Shown here piece by piece: positions 1 through 4,753 of a DNA stretch of 5,772 nt; position 1 is the first letter of the stretch; each line of letters begins with the position of its first letter. The notes below the pieces were generated by a model. That model was not told where the DNA came from. It saw nothing but the letters and a program-made list of their open reading frames with translations, and searched no databases. The translations under genes and the position numbers were made by a program. The DNA comes from Arthrobacter sp. (GTDB lineage Bacteria; Actinomycetota; Actinomycetes; Actinomycetales; Micrococcaceae): NCBI GenBank assembly GCA_025464545.1, contig JAODMA010000007.1:1-5772 (forward strand), given 5' to 3'.

Positions 1-2
1 CG

Positions 3-641
3 ACCCTGGAAGACACCTTTGCCGGCGAACCGGAGCCGCTCGAACTGAACGACGAGCTCAAGACCAGCAGCACCGTCATCTACAACGCCTTCGTCGGCGC
101 CAAGATCGGCTCCCACCTGGCCCTCGCCGTCCCGGGCAAGGCCGCCGCCGAGGGCACCGAAGCACAGCCCAGCCAGCTCCTTGTCGTCAAGGTGCTCGCC
201 GCGAAGGAGGCCCCGACGGTGCTGGACAAGCCTGAAGGCGAAACGGTCACCCCGCCGGCCGGGCTGCCGACCGTGACGGAAAACGACAAGGGCATCCCCG
301 AGATTTCCGTCGCCGGCGTCGCAGCACCGACCGCCCTCATTTCCCAGGAGCTCATCAAGGGCACCGGCCCGCAGGTCAAGGAAACAGATACCCTCACCGT
401 CAACTACGTGGGCGTTACGCTGACCGAAGGCAAGGTCTTCGATTCCAGCTTCGACCGCGGCGAGAAGGCCACGTTCCCGCTCACGGGCGTCATCAAGGGC
501 TGGACCCAGGGCCTGACCGGCAAGACCGTCGGTTCCCGCGTCCTGCTGGTCATCCCCAAGGACCTCGCCTACGGTGAAGAAGGCCAGGGCGAAGCCAAGG
601 GCGACCTCGTCTTCGTCGTCGACATCCTGGGCACCAAGTAA
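3..641 (+). CDS. FKBP-type peptidyl-prolyl cis-trans isomerase, probably exported (3' part, start outside window)
   Basis: The reading frame is open from the window edge and ends at TAA 639-641, giving 212 visible residues. Prolyl isomerases of this family speed cis-trans isomerisation of Xaa-Pro bonds during folding. The C-terminal domain (about visible residues 112-212) is a recognisable FKBP fold, with NYVG (Tyr135), VFDSSF (Asp147), VIKGW (Trp167), LAYG (Tyr190) and LVFVVDIL (Phe204) matching the FKBP12 pocket residues. The stretch after LAYG is about three residues shorter than in typical FKBPs and lacks the usual Ile-Pro-Pro loop. The N-terminal visible part (about residues 30-70, with GAKIGSHLALAVPG and LLVVKVL) resembles the last strands of a first, degenerate FKBP domain, so the whole protein is probably a two-domain FKBP. 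Family knowledge suggests a lipoprotein signal peptide upstream, but that cannot be seen here. The next FKBP gene starts 37 bases downstream, suggesting one operon. Confidence 0.9.
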   Translation, partial: TLEDTFAGEPEPLELNDELKTSSTVIYNAFVGAKIGSHLALAVPGKAAAEGTEAQPSQLLVVKVLAAKEAPTVLDKPEGETVTPPAGLPTVTENDKGIPEISVAGVAAPTALISQELIKGTGPQVKETDTLTVNYVGVTLTEGKVFDSSFDRGEKATFPLTGVIKGWTQGLTGKTVGSRVLLVIPKDLAYGEEGQGEAKGDLVFVVDILGTK

Positions 642-664
642 CCTACACGCACCCCAAGCCACGC

Positions 665-673
665 AAGAAGGAG
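665..673 (+). promoter_or_regulatory. Ribosome binding site of the short FKBP gene
   Basis: AAGAAGGAG lies 5 bases before ATG 679. It contains a good Shine-Dalgarno core (AAGGAG) and decides the start: the in-frame upstream ATG at 574 lies inside the preceding FKBP gene and would add a low-complexity N-terminus with no family resemblance. Confidence 0.85.
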
Positions 674-678
674 CAACC

Positions 679-1074
679 ATGTCATTTGGACAGCGCGACC
701 TCGACCGCCAGAAGCCGGAAATTGACTTCCCGGAAGGCCCCGTTCCCACCGAACTGGTCATCACGGACCTGATCGAGGGCGACGGCCCCGAGGCCAAGAC
801 CGGCGACACCGTCTCCACCCACTACGTCGGCGTGGCCTGGTCCACCGGCGAAGAATTCGACGCGTCGTGGGGCCGCGGCGCACCGCTGGACTTCCGCGTC
901 GGCGTCGGCCAGGTCATCCAGGGCTGGGACCAGGGCCTCCTGGGCATGAAGGTCGGCGGCCGCCGCCGGCTGGAAATCCCCTCCGAGCTGGCCTACGGCT
1001 CCCGGGGCGCCGGCGGGGCGATCGGCCCGAACGAGGCCCTGATCTTCATCGTCGACCTGGTCGCCGTCCGCTAG
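679..1074 (+). CDS. FKBP-type peptidyl-prolyl cis-trans isomerase, short cytoplasmic form
   Basis: This is a 131-residue single-domain FKBP, the usual length for the short actinobacterial form. After about 22 residues of leader (MSFGQRDLDRQKPEIDFPEG) comes a full FKBP domain. Pocket residues are all present: Tyr49 in HYVG, Phe60-Asp61, Arg66, Phe72, Val79-Ile80, Trp83 in GWDQGL, Tyr106 in LAYG and Phe123 in ALIFIVDL. The 80s loop has full length and reads AIGPNE in place of the common IPPN. No signal peptide or membrane segment is visible, so the protein is probably cytoplasmic and acts as a folding helper. ATG 679 is chosen because a strong Shine-Dalgarno sequence sits 5 bases upstream. It follows a second FKBP gene by 37 bases with no promoter or terminator seen between them. 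FKBP genes in this place, between pafA and pafBC, are as I remember common in Arthrobacter. The specific client protein is unknown. Confidence 0.93.
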   Translation: MSFGQRDLDRQKPEIDFPEGPVPTELVITDLIEGDGPEAKTGDTVSTHYVGVAWSTGEEFDASWGRGAPLDFRVGVGQVIQGWDQGLLGMKVGGRRRLEIPSELAYGSRGAGGAIGPNEALIFIVDLVAVR

Positions 1075-1082
1075 GCAACGCC

Positions 1083-1101
1083 TCCGGCCAACAGCGCCGG
1101 A
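1083..1101 (+). repeat. Small GC-rich hairpin after the FKBP gene
   Basis: TCCGGC (1083-1088) pairs with GCCGGA (1096-1101) around a 7-base loop, 8 bases after the FKBP stop codon. No T-run follows, so it is not a convincing terminator by itself. It could protect the mRNA 3' end or act together with the larger hairpin at 1118-1163. Confidence 0.35.
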
Positions 1102-1117
1102 CCTCAGCACGACCCCG

Positions 1118-1167
1118 AAGCGCGGTGACAATCGGAAAGCTCATTCCGGTTGTTACCGCGCTTTTGT
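1118..1167 (+). terminator. Probable intrinsic terminator of the FKBP unit
   Basis: AAGCGCGGTGACAATCGGAA (1118-1137) pairs with 1144-1163 over 20 base pairs, including two G-U wobbles, around the 6-base loop AGCTCA. The right arm runs into TTTT (1162-1165), then GT. A long stem with a short T-tract is typical of high-GC actinobacteria. The stem is far longer than expected by chance and is not in any coding region, since the FKBP gene stops at 1074 and pafBC starts at 1198. On the reverse strand no T-run follows, so it would act on rightward transcription only. Alternatively, the near-perfect dyad could be a protein-binding operator; the sequence alone does not decide between these. Confidence 0.7.
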
Positions 1168-1191
1168 CATTCTCCCGGAGGGAAGTACCCT
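1164..1191 (+). promoter_or_regulatory. Candidate promoter of pafBC, possibly leaderless
   Basis: TTGTCA (1164-1169) and TACCCT (1186-1191) are separated by 16 bases, a plausible sigma-A type -35/-10 pair. The -10 box ends 6 bases before GTG 1198, which would place the transcript start at or next to the start codon. A Shine-Dalgarno-like GGAGGGAAG (1177-1185) falls in the spacer, 12 bases from the GTG, rather far for use. The spacing does not fit the PafBC-dependent (RecA-NDp) layout as I remember it, TTGTCRGTG-N8-TANNNT, so self-activation by that motif is not supported. Confidence 0.55.
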
Positions 1192-1197
1192 AGCGAG

Positions 1198-3198
1198 GTG
1201 TCCGCCTCTCGTACTGAACGCCTCCTGAACCTGCTCATCGCCCTGCTGAATACCAAGTACGGCCTGCGCCGCAGTGAATTGCGCGAAAAGGTGTACCACG
1301 ACACCGTCAGCAGCGACGTCTCCTTCGGCCGCATGTTCGAGCGGGACAAGAGTGAGCTCCGCCAGTTCGGCTTCGAGGTCGAGACGCTGACGGACAAGGG
1401 CTGGGGCGCGGATGACCCGGCCACTACGCGGTACCGGATCGGCAAGGACTCCAACCGCCTGCCGGACGTCAGCCTGACCCCGGAAGAGTGCACCGTCCTG
1501 ATCCTGGCAGCGCAGCTCTGGGAACACGCCGCCCTCGGTTCGGCGGCACTGGACGCGGTGCGCAAACTCCAGGCGGCCGGCGGACTGACCGAGGCCCAGC
1601 TCCCCGCCGGCGTCCAGCCGCGCATCCGGCCGGCGGGCCAGGCGTTCGAGGACCTCGTCGCCGCCATGCACGCCCAGCACCCGGTCAGCTTCCACTACCT
1701 CGCCGGCAGCACCGGCAAGGAGGAGGAACGGCGCGTCGAGCCCTGGGGCCTCGGCAGCCGTTTCGGCCAGTGGTACCTCGTCGGACACGACCAGACCCGC
1801 GGTGACCGGCGCTTCTTCCGGCTCTCCCGCCTGACCTCGGCCGTGACCGTGCTCGACAAGCAATCCTTCACGCCGCCGTCCGGCTTCAACGTCCGCGCCG
1901 AACTCGCGCGACTGGCGGAGCTGCCGCTGCAGACCGCCGTCGTCGACGTCCAGCATGGCCGGCTGCTGGGCCTGCGCAAGCGGGCCCAGCCCGTCCCACC
2001 CGCCGGCCCCACCGCGGAGCCCGGCGCGAAACAGCCCGATTCCGGCCGGGACCGCTTGGTGCTGCCGTTCCGCGACGCCGAGACCCTCGGCGAGGAGCTC
2101 GCCTCCTACGGCCCCCGGGTGAAGGTAGTAGCCCCGCCCGAGCTCGTCACCGCCGTGCGCCGGCGCCTGTCCGCGGCGGCCGACTTCGCCGCTGCCCCCG
2201 TCCCGCCGATCAGATTCCCCGACGCCGGGCCGGCCAAGCGGCGGCACAAACGGACGTCGGAGGACCAGCTCAAACGGATGCTCCAGCTGGTCCCGTTCCT
2301 GGTCCACAACCAGGGCCTGCACATCAGCGAGGTTGCGGACCGGTTCGGCATCACCCGCAAGGAACTCGAGGAGGACCTGCGGATCCTGATCTGCTCGGGC
2401 CTTCCCGAGGGCTACCCGGATGACCTGCTGGACATCCAGTGGGACGATGACCACGTCTTCATCACCCAGGACCTGGACCTCCGGCCCGTGCGATTCACCG
2501 TTGAGGAAGCCTGCGCGCTGCTGACCGGTCTGGAGACCCTCAACGGCCTTCCCGAGCTCGCCGAGGGCAGCGCCCTGGAGTCCGTGACCCTCAAACTGCT
2601 GGCGGCAGCCGGGGTGGAGGGGCTCAAGGCGGCGTCGCTGTCCGGTCCCGAGGTGGGCCCGGAGGACTCGGGGACGCTCGAGGCGGCGCGCGATGCCATC
2701 CGTACCGGCGCGCAGCTGCGGCTCCGTTATTTCTCCCCGCAGAGCGACGCCGTCTCCGAACGCGACGTGGACCCGCTGCGGCTCTATTCGCTCGACAGCA
2801 CCTGGTATCTCGAGGCCTACTGCCACTCCGCCCAGGGCCTGCGCAACTTCCGGCTCGACCGGATCGAGGAGCTGCACGCCACCGGGCGGCCGGTGTCCGC
2901 GCCGGCCGCGCCGGCCGGCAGTTTTCCGGTGAAGCTCTTCACCCCGAACGACGACGACACTGTCGTCGTCGTCGAGCTGAACCGCCGGGGCGTCGGCCTC
3001 GCCGACGACTACTACGCCGAACGCACCGCGGGCCTGCCCGGCGGCGGCATGCTGGCAGAGATCCGGTTCGGCAATCCCGACTGGCTGCCGATGTTCGTGG
3101 CCCAGCACGGCGGCGCGGTCCGGATCCTGCAGCCTGCTGCCCTCGCGGACACCGCACGGGACTGGGTGGAGGCCGCCCGGGCCCAATACGAGGACTAG
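1198..3198 (+). CDS. pafBC: PafBC, fused WYL-domain transcriptional activator of the DNA damage response
   Basis: The protein is 666 residues, about twice the length of a single PafB or PafC, and contains both in one chain. Order: winged HTH 1 (about 5-70, with ERLLNLLIALLNTKYGLRR); WYL domain 1 (about 155-225, with QWYLVG, WYL at 192-194, and RRFFRLSRL); C-terminal extension 1 (about 243-330) with a Pro/Ala-rich insert near 262-283; a basic linker AKRRHKRTSEDQ (346-357); HTH 2 (about 355-400, with ISEVADRFGITRKELEEDL); WYL domain 2 (WYL at 536-538, then RNFRLDRI); C-terminal extension 2 (about 575-665). PafB and PafC act as a heterodimer that activates LexA-independent DNA repair genes; the natural fusion is known from Arthrobacter, where it was used for structural work. 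GTG 1198 is preferred over TTG 1150, because 1150 lies inside the terminator stem and the family begins at the SASRTERLL segment. The next gene begins 26 bases after the stop. Identification is firm; regulation is inferred. Confidence 0.95.
   Translation: MSASRTERLLNLLIALLNTKYGLRRSELREKVYHDTVSSDVSFGRMFERDKSELRQFGFEVETLTDKGWGADDPATTRYRIGKDSNRLPDVSLTPEECTVLILAAQLWEHAALGSAALDAVRKLQAAGGLTEAQLPAGVQPRIRPAGQAFEDLVAAMHAQHPVSFHYLAGSTGKEEERRVEPWGLGSRFGQWYLVGHDQTRGDRRFFRLSRLTSAVTVLDKQSFTPPSGFNVRAELARLAELPLQTAVVDVQHGRLLGLRKRAQPVPPAGPTAEPGAKQPDSGRDRLVLPFRDAETLGEELASYGPRVKVVAPPELVTAVRRRLSAAADFAAAPVPPIRFPDAGPAKRRHKRTSEDQLKRMLQLVPFLVHNQGLHISEVADRFGITRKELEEDLRILICSGLPEGYPDDLLDIQWDDDHVFITQDLDLRPVRFTVEEACALLTGLETLNGLPELAEGSALESVTLKLLAAAGVEGLKAASLSGPEVGPEDSGTLEAARDAIRTGAQLRLRYFSPQSDAVSERDVDPLRLYSLDSTWYLEAYCHSAQGLRNFRLDRIEELHATGRPVSAPAAPAGSFPVKLFTPNDDDTVVVVELNRRGVGLADDYYAERTAGLPGGGMLAEIRFGNPDWLPMFVAQHGGAVRILQPAALADTARDWVEAARAQYED
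2948..2972 (+). repeat. Near-perfect inverted repeat of GAC/GTC codons inside pafBC
   Basis: ACGACGACGACA (2948-2959) is the exact reverse complement of 2961-2972, with one base (C2960) between the arms. It encodes Asp585-587, Thr588 and Val589-592 at the start of the second C-terminal extension. The simplest explanation is a run of Asp (GAC) codons beside a run of Val (GTC) codons, which are reverse complements. It could form a hairpin or a cruciform and might be prone to slippage. Confidence 0.8.
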
Positions 3199-3214
3199 CC
3201 AGTACCCCGGCTAG
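3195..3214 (+). repeat. Short inverted repeat spanning the pafBC stop codon and the next -10 box
   Basis: CTAGCC (3195-3200) pairs with GGCTAG (3209-3214) around an 8-base loop. The left arm contains the pafBC stop TAG (3196-3198) and the right arm overlaps the first bases of the TAGACT -10 box. There is no T-run, so it is not a standard terminator. It may be chance. Confidence 0.4.
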
Positions 3215-3217
3215 ACT
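3212..3217 (+). promoter_or_regulatory. Candidate -10 box for a leaderless transcript of the small membrane gene
   Basis: TAGACT fits the TANNNT pattern and ends 7 bases before ATG 3225. No Shine-Dalgarno sequence is present in the 26-base gap, which fits leaderless translation. No convincing -35 box is visible 16-18 bases upstream. Confidence 0.5.
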
Positions 3218-3224
3218 GTTCAGC

Positions 3225-3581
3225 ATGCCTTGGTGGTCCTGGATCGTGATCTGGATAGCGCTCGTCGCGCTTTCCCTGTTGTTCTTCGTCGTGCTCGGTG
3301 TGCGCTTGTTCCGGCAGTTCATGACGACGGTCAAGGAGCTCGGCGAAGCGGCGGACCGGTTCAGCCAGTTGCCGTCCACCGCGCCGAATCCTATCCCGGC
3401 AGAGCCCGGCGCGTCGGTGATCCCGGTCCCGGGCCCCGCCGTTTTCGCCCCGCCTGCCCGGATCCGGCACGAATACCATGCCGCTAAATCCGCACGCCAG
3501 GAGGCCCGCCGGCTGCGCCGCGTCCAGCGCAAGACGGACCGTGGCCAGCCCCAGCGGCTGCACGACATCGAATTCAGTTAG
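3225..3581 (+). CDS. Uncharacterised single-pass membrane protein
   Basis: This is a 118-residue protein whose family I do not recognise. Residues 3-26 form one strong membrane segment, preceded by a Trp-rich edge (PWWSWIVIW) and followed by Arg27 and Arg30. By the positive-inside rule the C-terminal part is most likely cytoplasmic. Residues 33-48 look helical and charged (TTVKELGEAADRF), 50-77 are rich in Pro and Ala and probably disordered, and 79-112 are strongly basic (AKSARQEARRLRRVQRK), suitable for contacting nucleic acid or acidic lipids. It has no catalytic motif and no cysteine. It sits between pafBC and tatA. Its short N-terminal helix with a following amphipathic stretch loosely recalls TatA/TatB, but the F-G-x-x-K-L-P hinge is missing, so I do not call it a Tat component. 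The open frame, start context and tight packing between neighbours support a real gene. Confidence 0.8.
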   Translation: MPWWSWIVIWIALVALSLLFFVVLGVRLFRQFMTTVKELGEAADRFSQLPSTAPNPIPAEPGASVIPVPGPAVFAPPARIRHEYHAAKSARQEARRLRRVQRKTDRGQPQRLHDIEFS

Positions 3582-3590
3582 ACATAAGAT
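3562..3590 (+). promoter_or_regulatory. Candidate tatA promoter
   Basis: ACGACA (3562-3567) and TAAGAT (3585-3590) are separated by 17 bases. The -10 box is good and the -35 box matches TTGACA at its last four positions. Transcription would begin near 3597, giving a leader of about 20 bases that contains the tatA ribosome binding site. The -35 box lies in the last codons of the preceding gene. Confidence 0.5.
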
Positions 3591-3601
3591 GGACTCAAAC
3601 G

Positions 3602-3607
3602 AAAGGA
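3602..3607 (+). promoter_or_regulatory. Ribosome binding site of tatA
   Basis: AAAGGA sits 9 bases before ATG 3617 and supports that start. It contrasts with tatC and helY, which have no clear Shine-Dalgarno sequence. Confidence 0.65.
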
Positions 3608-3616
3608 CCTCTTGTC

Positions 3617-3886
3617 ATGAGGCTTGAAGGCTGGCATCTCATCATCATCATCATTCTGGCATTGGTGCTTTTCGCGGCGCCGAAGCTCCCCGGCATGGCT
3701 CGCAGCCTGGGCCAGTCGATGCGCATCTTCAAGTCGGAGGTCCGCGAAATGAAGAAGGACGGCACCACCGACGCCAAGGCTGAATCCGACCCTGTCGAAG
3801 GCCGCGTCGTGAACCACCCGCGGACACCCGGCACCGAGAGCCGCCCGGGCGAAGGAACCGACGTTCCGCCTCCGAACCGCGCCTAA
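3617..3886 (+). CDS. tatA: TatA, pore-forming subunit of the twin-arginine translocase
   Basis: This 89-residue protein has the TatA plan: a short N-terminal membrane helix (about 6-20, WHLIIIIILALVLF), a hinge (FAAPKLPG, 19-26), an amphipathic helix along the membrane (about 27-46, with ARSLGQSMRIFKSEV), and a hydrophilic, Pro-rich tail (about 50-89) that is probably disordered. TatA oligomers form the passage through which TatC-bound folded proteins with twin-arginine signal peptides cross the cytoplasmic membrane. The hinge usually reads Phe-Gly; here it is Phe-Ala-Ala. A run of five Ile residues is encoded by ATC repeats. The KLPG-LGQSM-IFKSEV pattern is that of actinobacterial TatA; TatB usually has Glu at the hinge region and a longer tail. 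tatC begins 6 bases after the stop, so the two are very likely co-transcribed. tatB is normally encoded elsewhere in actinobacteria. Confidence 0.94.
   Translation: MRLEGWHLIIIIILALVLFAAPKLPGMARSLGQSMRIFKSEVREMKKDGTTDAKAESDPVEGRVVNHPRTPGTESRPGEGTDVPPPNRA
3641..3655 (+). repeat. ATC trinucleotide repeat in the tatA membrane segment
   Basis: Four ATC codons in a row, followed by ATT, encode Ile9-Ile13 of TatA. Codon gain or loss by slippage would stay in frame and change the length of the membrane helix. Confidence 0.8.
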
Positions 3887-3892
3887 TTCCCC

Positions 3893-4729
3893 ATGGCAGT
3901 AACCATGGGTCGCCGGTCCAATCCCGAGGGGCGGATGGCGCTCCTTGACCACCTGAAAGAGCTGCGGAACCGCCTCTTCAAGTCAGCGATCGCCGTCGTG
4001 CTCGGAACCGTCGTCGGCTTCCTCGTCTACCAGCCGATGCTCGCGGCGCTGATCAAACCCATCCGCGACCTGAACGAGCATGAGGGCCGGCAGGCCACCC
4101 TGAACTTTGATGGAGTGGCAAGCTCCTTCGACCTGATGATCCAGGTGTCCGTCTTTCTTGGTCTGATCGTTGCCAGCCCCGTCTGGCTCTACCAGCTCTG
4201 GGCGTTCATTGTGCCGGGCCTGCACAAGAAGGAACGCCGGCTGGCCCTGTCCTTCGTCGCCGCCGCCGTGCCGCTTTTTGTCGGCGGCGTGCTGCTGGCC
4301 TGGCTGGTGCTCCCGAACGCCGTCCGGGTGCTGACCGATTTCACCCCGTCCGGGGGATCGAACTTCATCAGCGCCCAGGTCTACCTGTCGTTCGTGCTGC
4401 GCCTGTTGCTGGCCTTCGGGATCGCCTTCCTCTTGCCGGTGGTCCTGTTCGGCCTGAACCTGGCCGGTCTGGTCAAGGGCCAGCAGCTCGTCAAGAGCTG
4501 GCGCATCACCGTATTCCTGGTCTGCCTGTTCGCCGCGATGGCCGCGCCCGGGGCTGATGCGATGAGCATGTTCTACCTCGCCGGCCCCATGCTGGCCCTC
4601 TTCTTCGCCGCCATCGGGCTCTGCCTGCTCAACGACCGTCGCAAGGAACGGCGGGCCGTCAAACGCGCTGCGGAGACCGAGGCCACAGCGGGCCAGGCAA
4701 CTCCCAGCTCCGAGCTGGAGAATCTCTAG
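3893..4729 (+). CDS. tatC: TatC, signal-peptide receptor of the twin-arginine translocase
   Basis: This is a 278-residue polytopic membrane protein with the six-helix TatC plan. The N-terminal MALLDHLKELRNRL carries Glu23 and Arg25, matching E. coli Glu15 and Arg17 of the signal-peptide site. The first cytoplasmic loop (SPVWLYQLWAFIVPGLHKKE) carries Phe105 and Glu114, matching E. coli Phe94 and Glu103. Membrane segments lie at about 31-53, 80-107, 117-141, 163-190, 205-219 and 226-246. TatC binds twin-arginine signal peptides and recruits TatA. Where E. coli has Glu170 (FGVSFEVP) this protein has Leu180 (FGIAFLLP). The C-terminal tail (248-278) is charged and cytoplasmic. ATG 3893 lies 6 bases after the tatA stop with no Shine-Dalgarno sequence, so translation is probably coupled to tatA. 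ATG 3905 is an equally possible start; 3935 would remove the family's conserved NPEGRM segment. Confidence 0.95.
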   Translation: MAVTMGRRSNPEGRMALLDHLKELRNRLFKSAIAVVLGTVVGFLVYQPMLAALIKPIRDLNEHEGRQATLNFDGVASSFDLMIQVSVFLGLIVASPVWLYQLWAFIVPGLHKKERRLALSFVAAAVPLFVGGVLLAWLVLPNAVRVLTDFTPSGGSNFISAQVYLSFVLRLLLAFGIAFLLPVVLFGLNLAGLVKGQQLVKSWRITVFLVCLFAAMAAPGADAMSMFYLAGPMLALFFAAIGLCLLNDRRKERRAVKRAAETEATAGQATPSSELENL

Positions 4730-4741
4730 CCCTTCGCGGAC

Positions 4742-4747
4742 TAGGCT
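4742..4747 (+). promoter_or_regulatory. Candidate -10 box for a leaderless helY transcript
   Basis: TAGGCT fits TANNNT and ends 6 bases before ATG 4754. The GGA at 4748-4750 is too close to the ATG to act as a ribosome binding site. No clear -35 box is seen near 4719-4725. Read-through from tatC remains possible, because no terminator is visible in the 24-base gap. Confidence 0.5.
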
Positions 4748-4753
4748 GGAAAC

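Noticed and set aside
574..678. An upstream start (ATG 574) extending the short FKBP by 35 residues
   Set aside because: The extension overlaps the end of the previous gene, is Ser/Arg low-complexity, and the strong ribosome binding site belongs to ATG 679.
1164..1191. A PafBC-dependent (RecA-NDp) autoregulatory motif upstream of pafBC
   Set aside because: TTGTCA is followed by TTC rather than GTG, and the TANNNT box is 13 bases beyond that instead of 8. It fits an ordinary -35/-10 pair better.
1150..1197. TTG 1150 as the start of pafBC
   Set aside because: It lies within the terminator-like stem, has no Shine-Dalgarno sequence, and adds residues outside the conserved family N-terminus.
2899..2919. 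GC-rich repeat of CGCGCCGGC units in pafBC as a regulatory site
   Set aside because: It encodes the Ala/Pro linker SAPAAPAG with the favoured codons, which explains the repetition.
1153..3186. A 677-codon open frame on the reverse strand across pafBC
   Set aside because: High-GC genes with G/C at third positions commonly leave the opposite strand open. The product has no recognisable domain and the forward gene is firmly identified.
3225..3581. The small membrane protein as a TatB
   Set aside because: It lacks the Gly/Pro hinge and the amphipathic helix pattern of TatA/TatB, and actinobacterial tatB normally lies elsewhere.
4701..4720. CTCC-CAGCTC/GAGCTG-GGAG dyad at the end of tatC as a terminator
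   Set aside because: The centre leaves only one base for a loop, no T-run follows, and the bases are coding (Ser-Ser-Glu-Leu-Glu).
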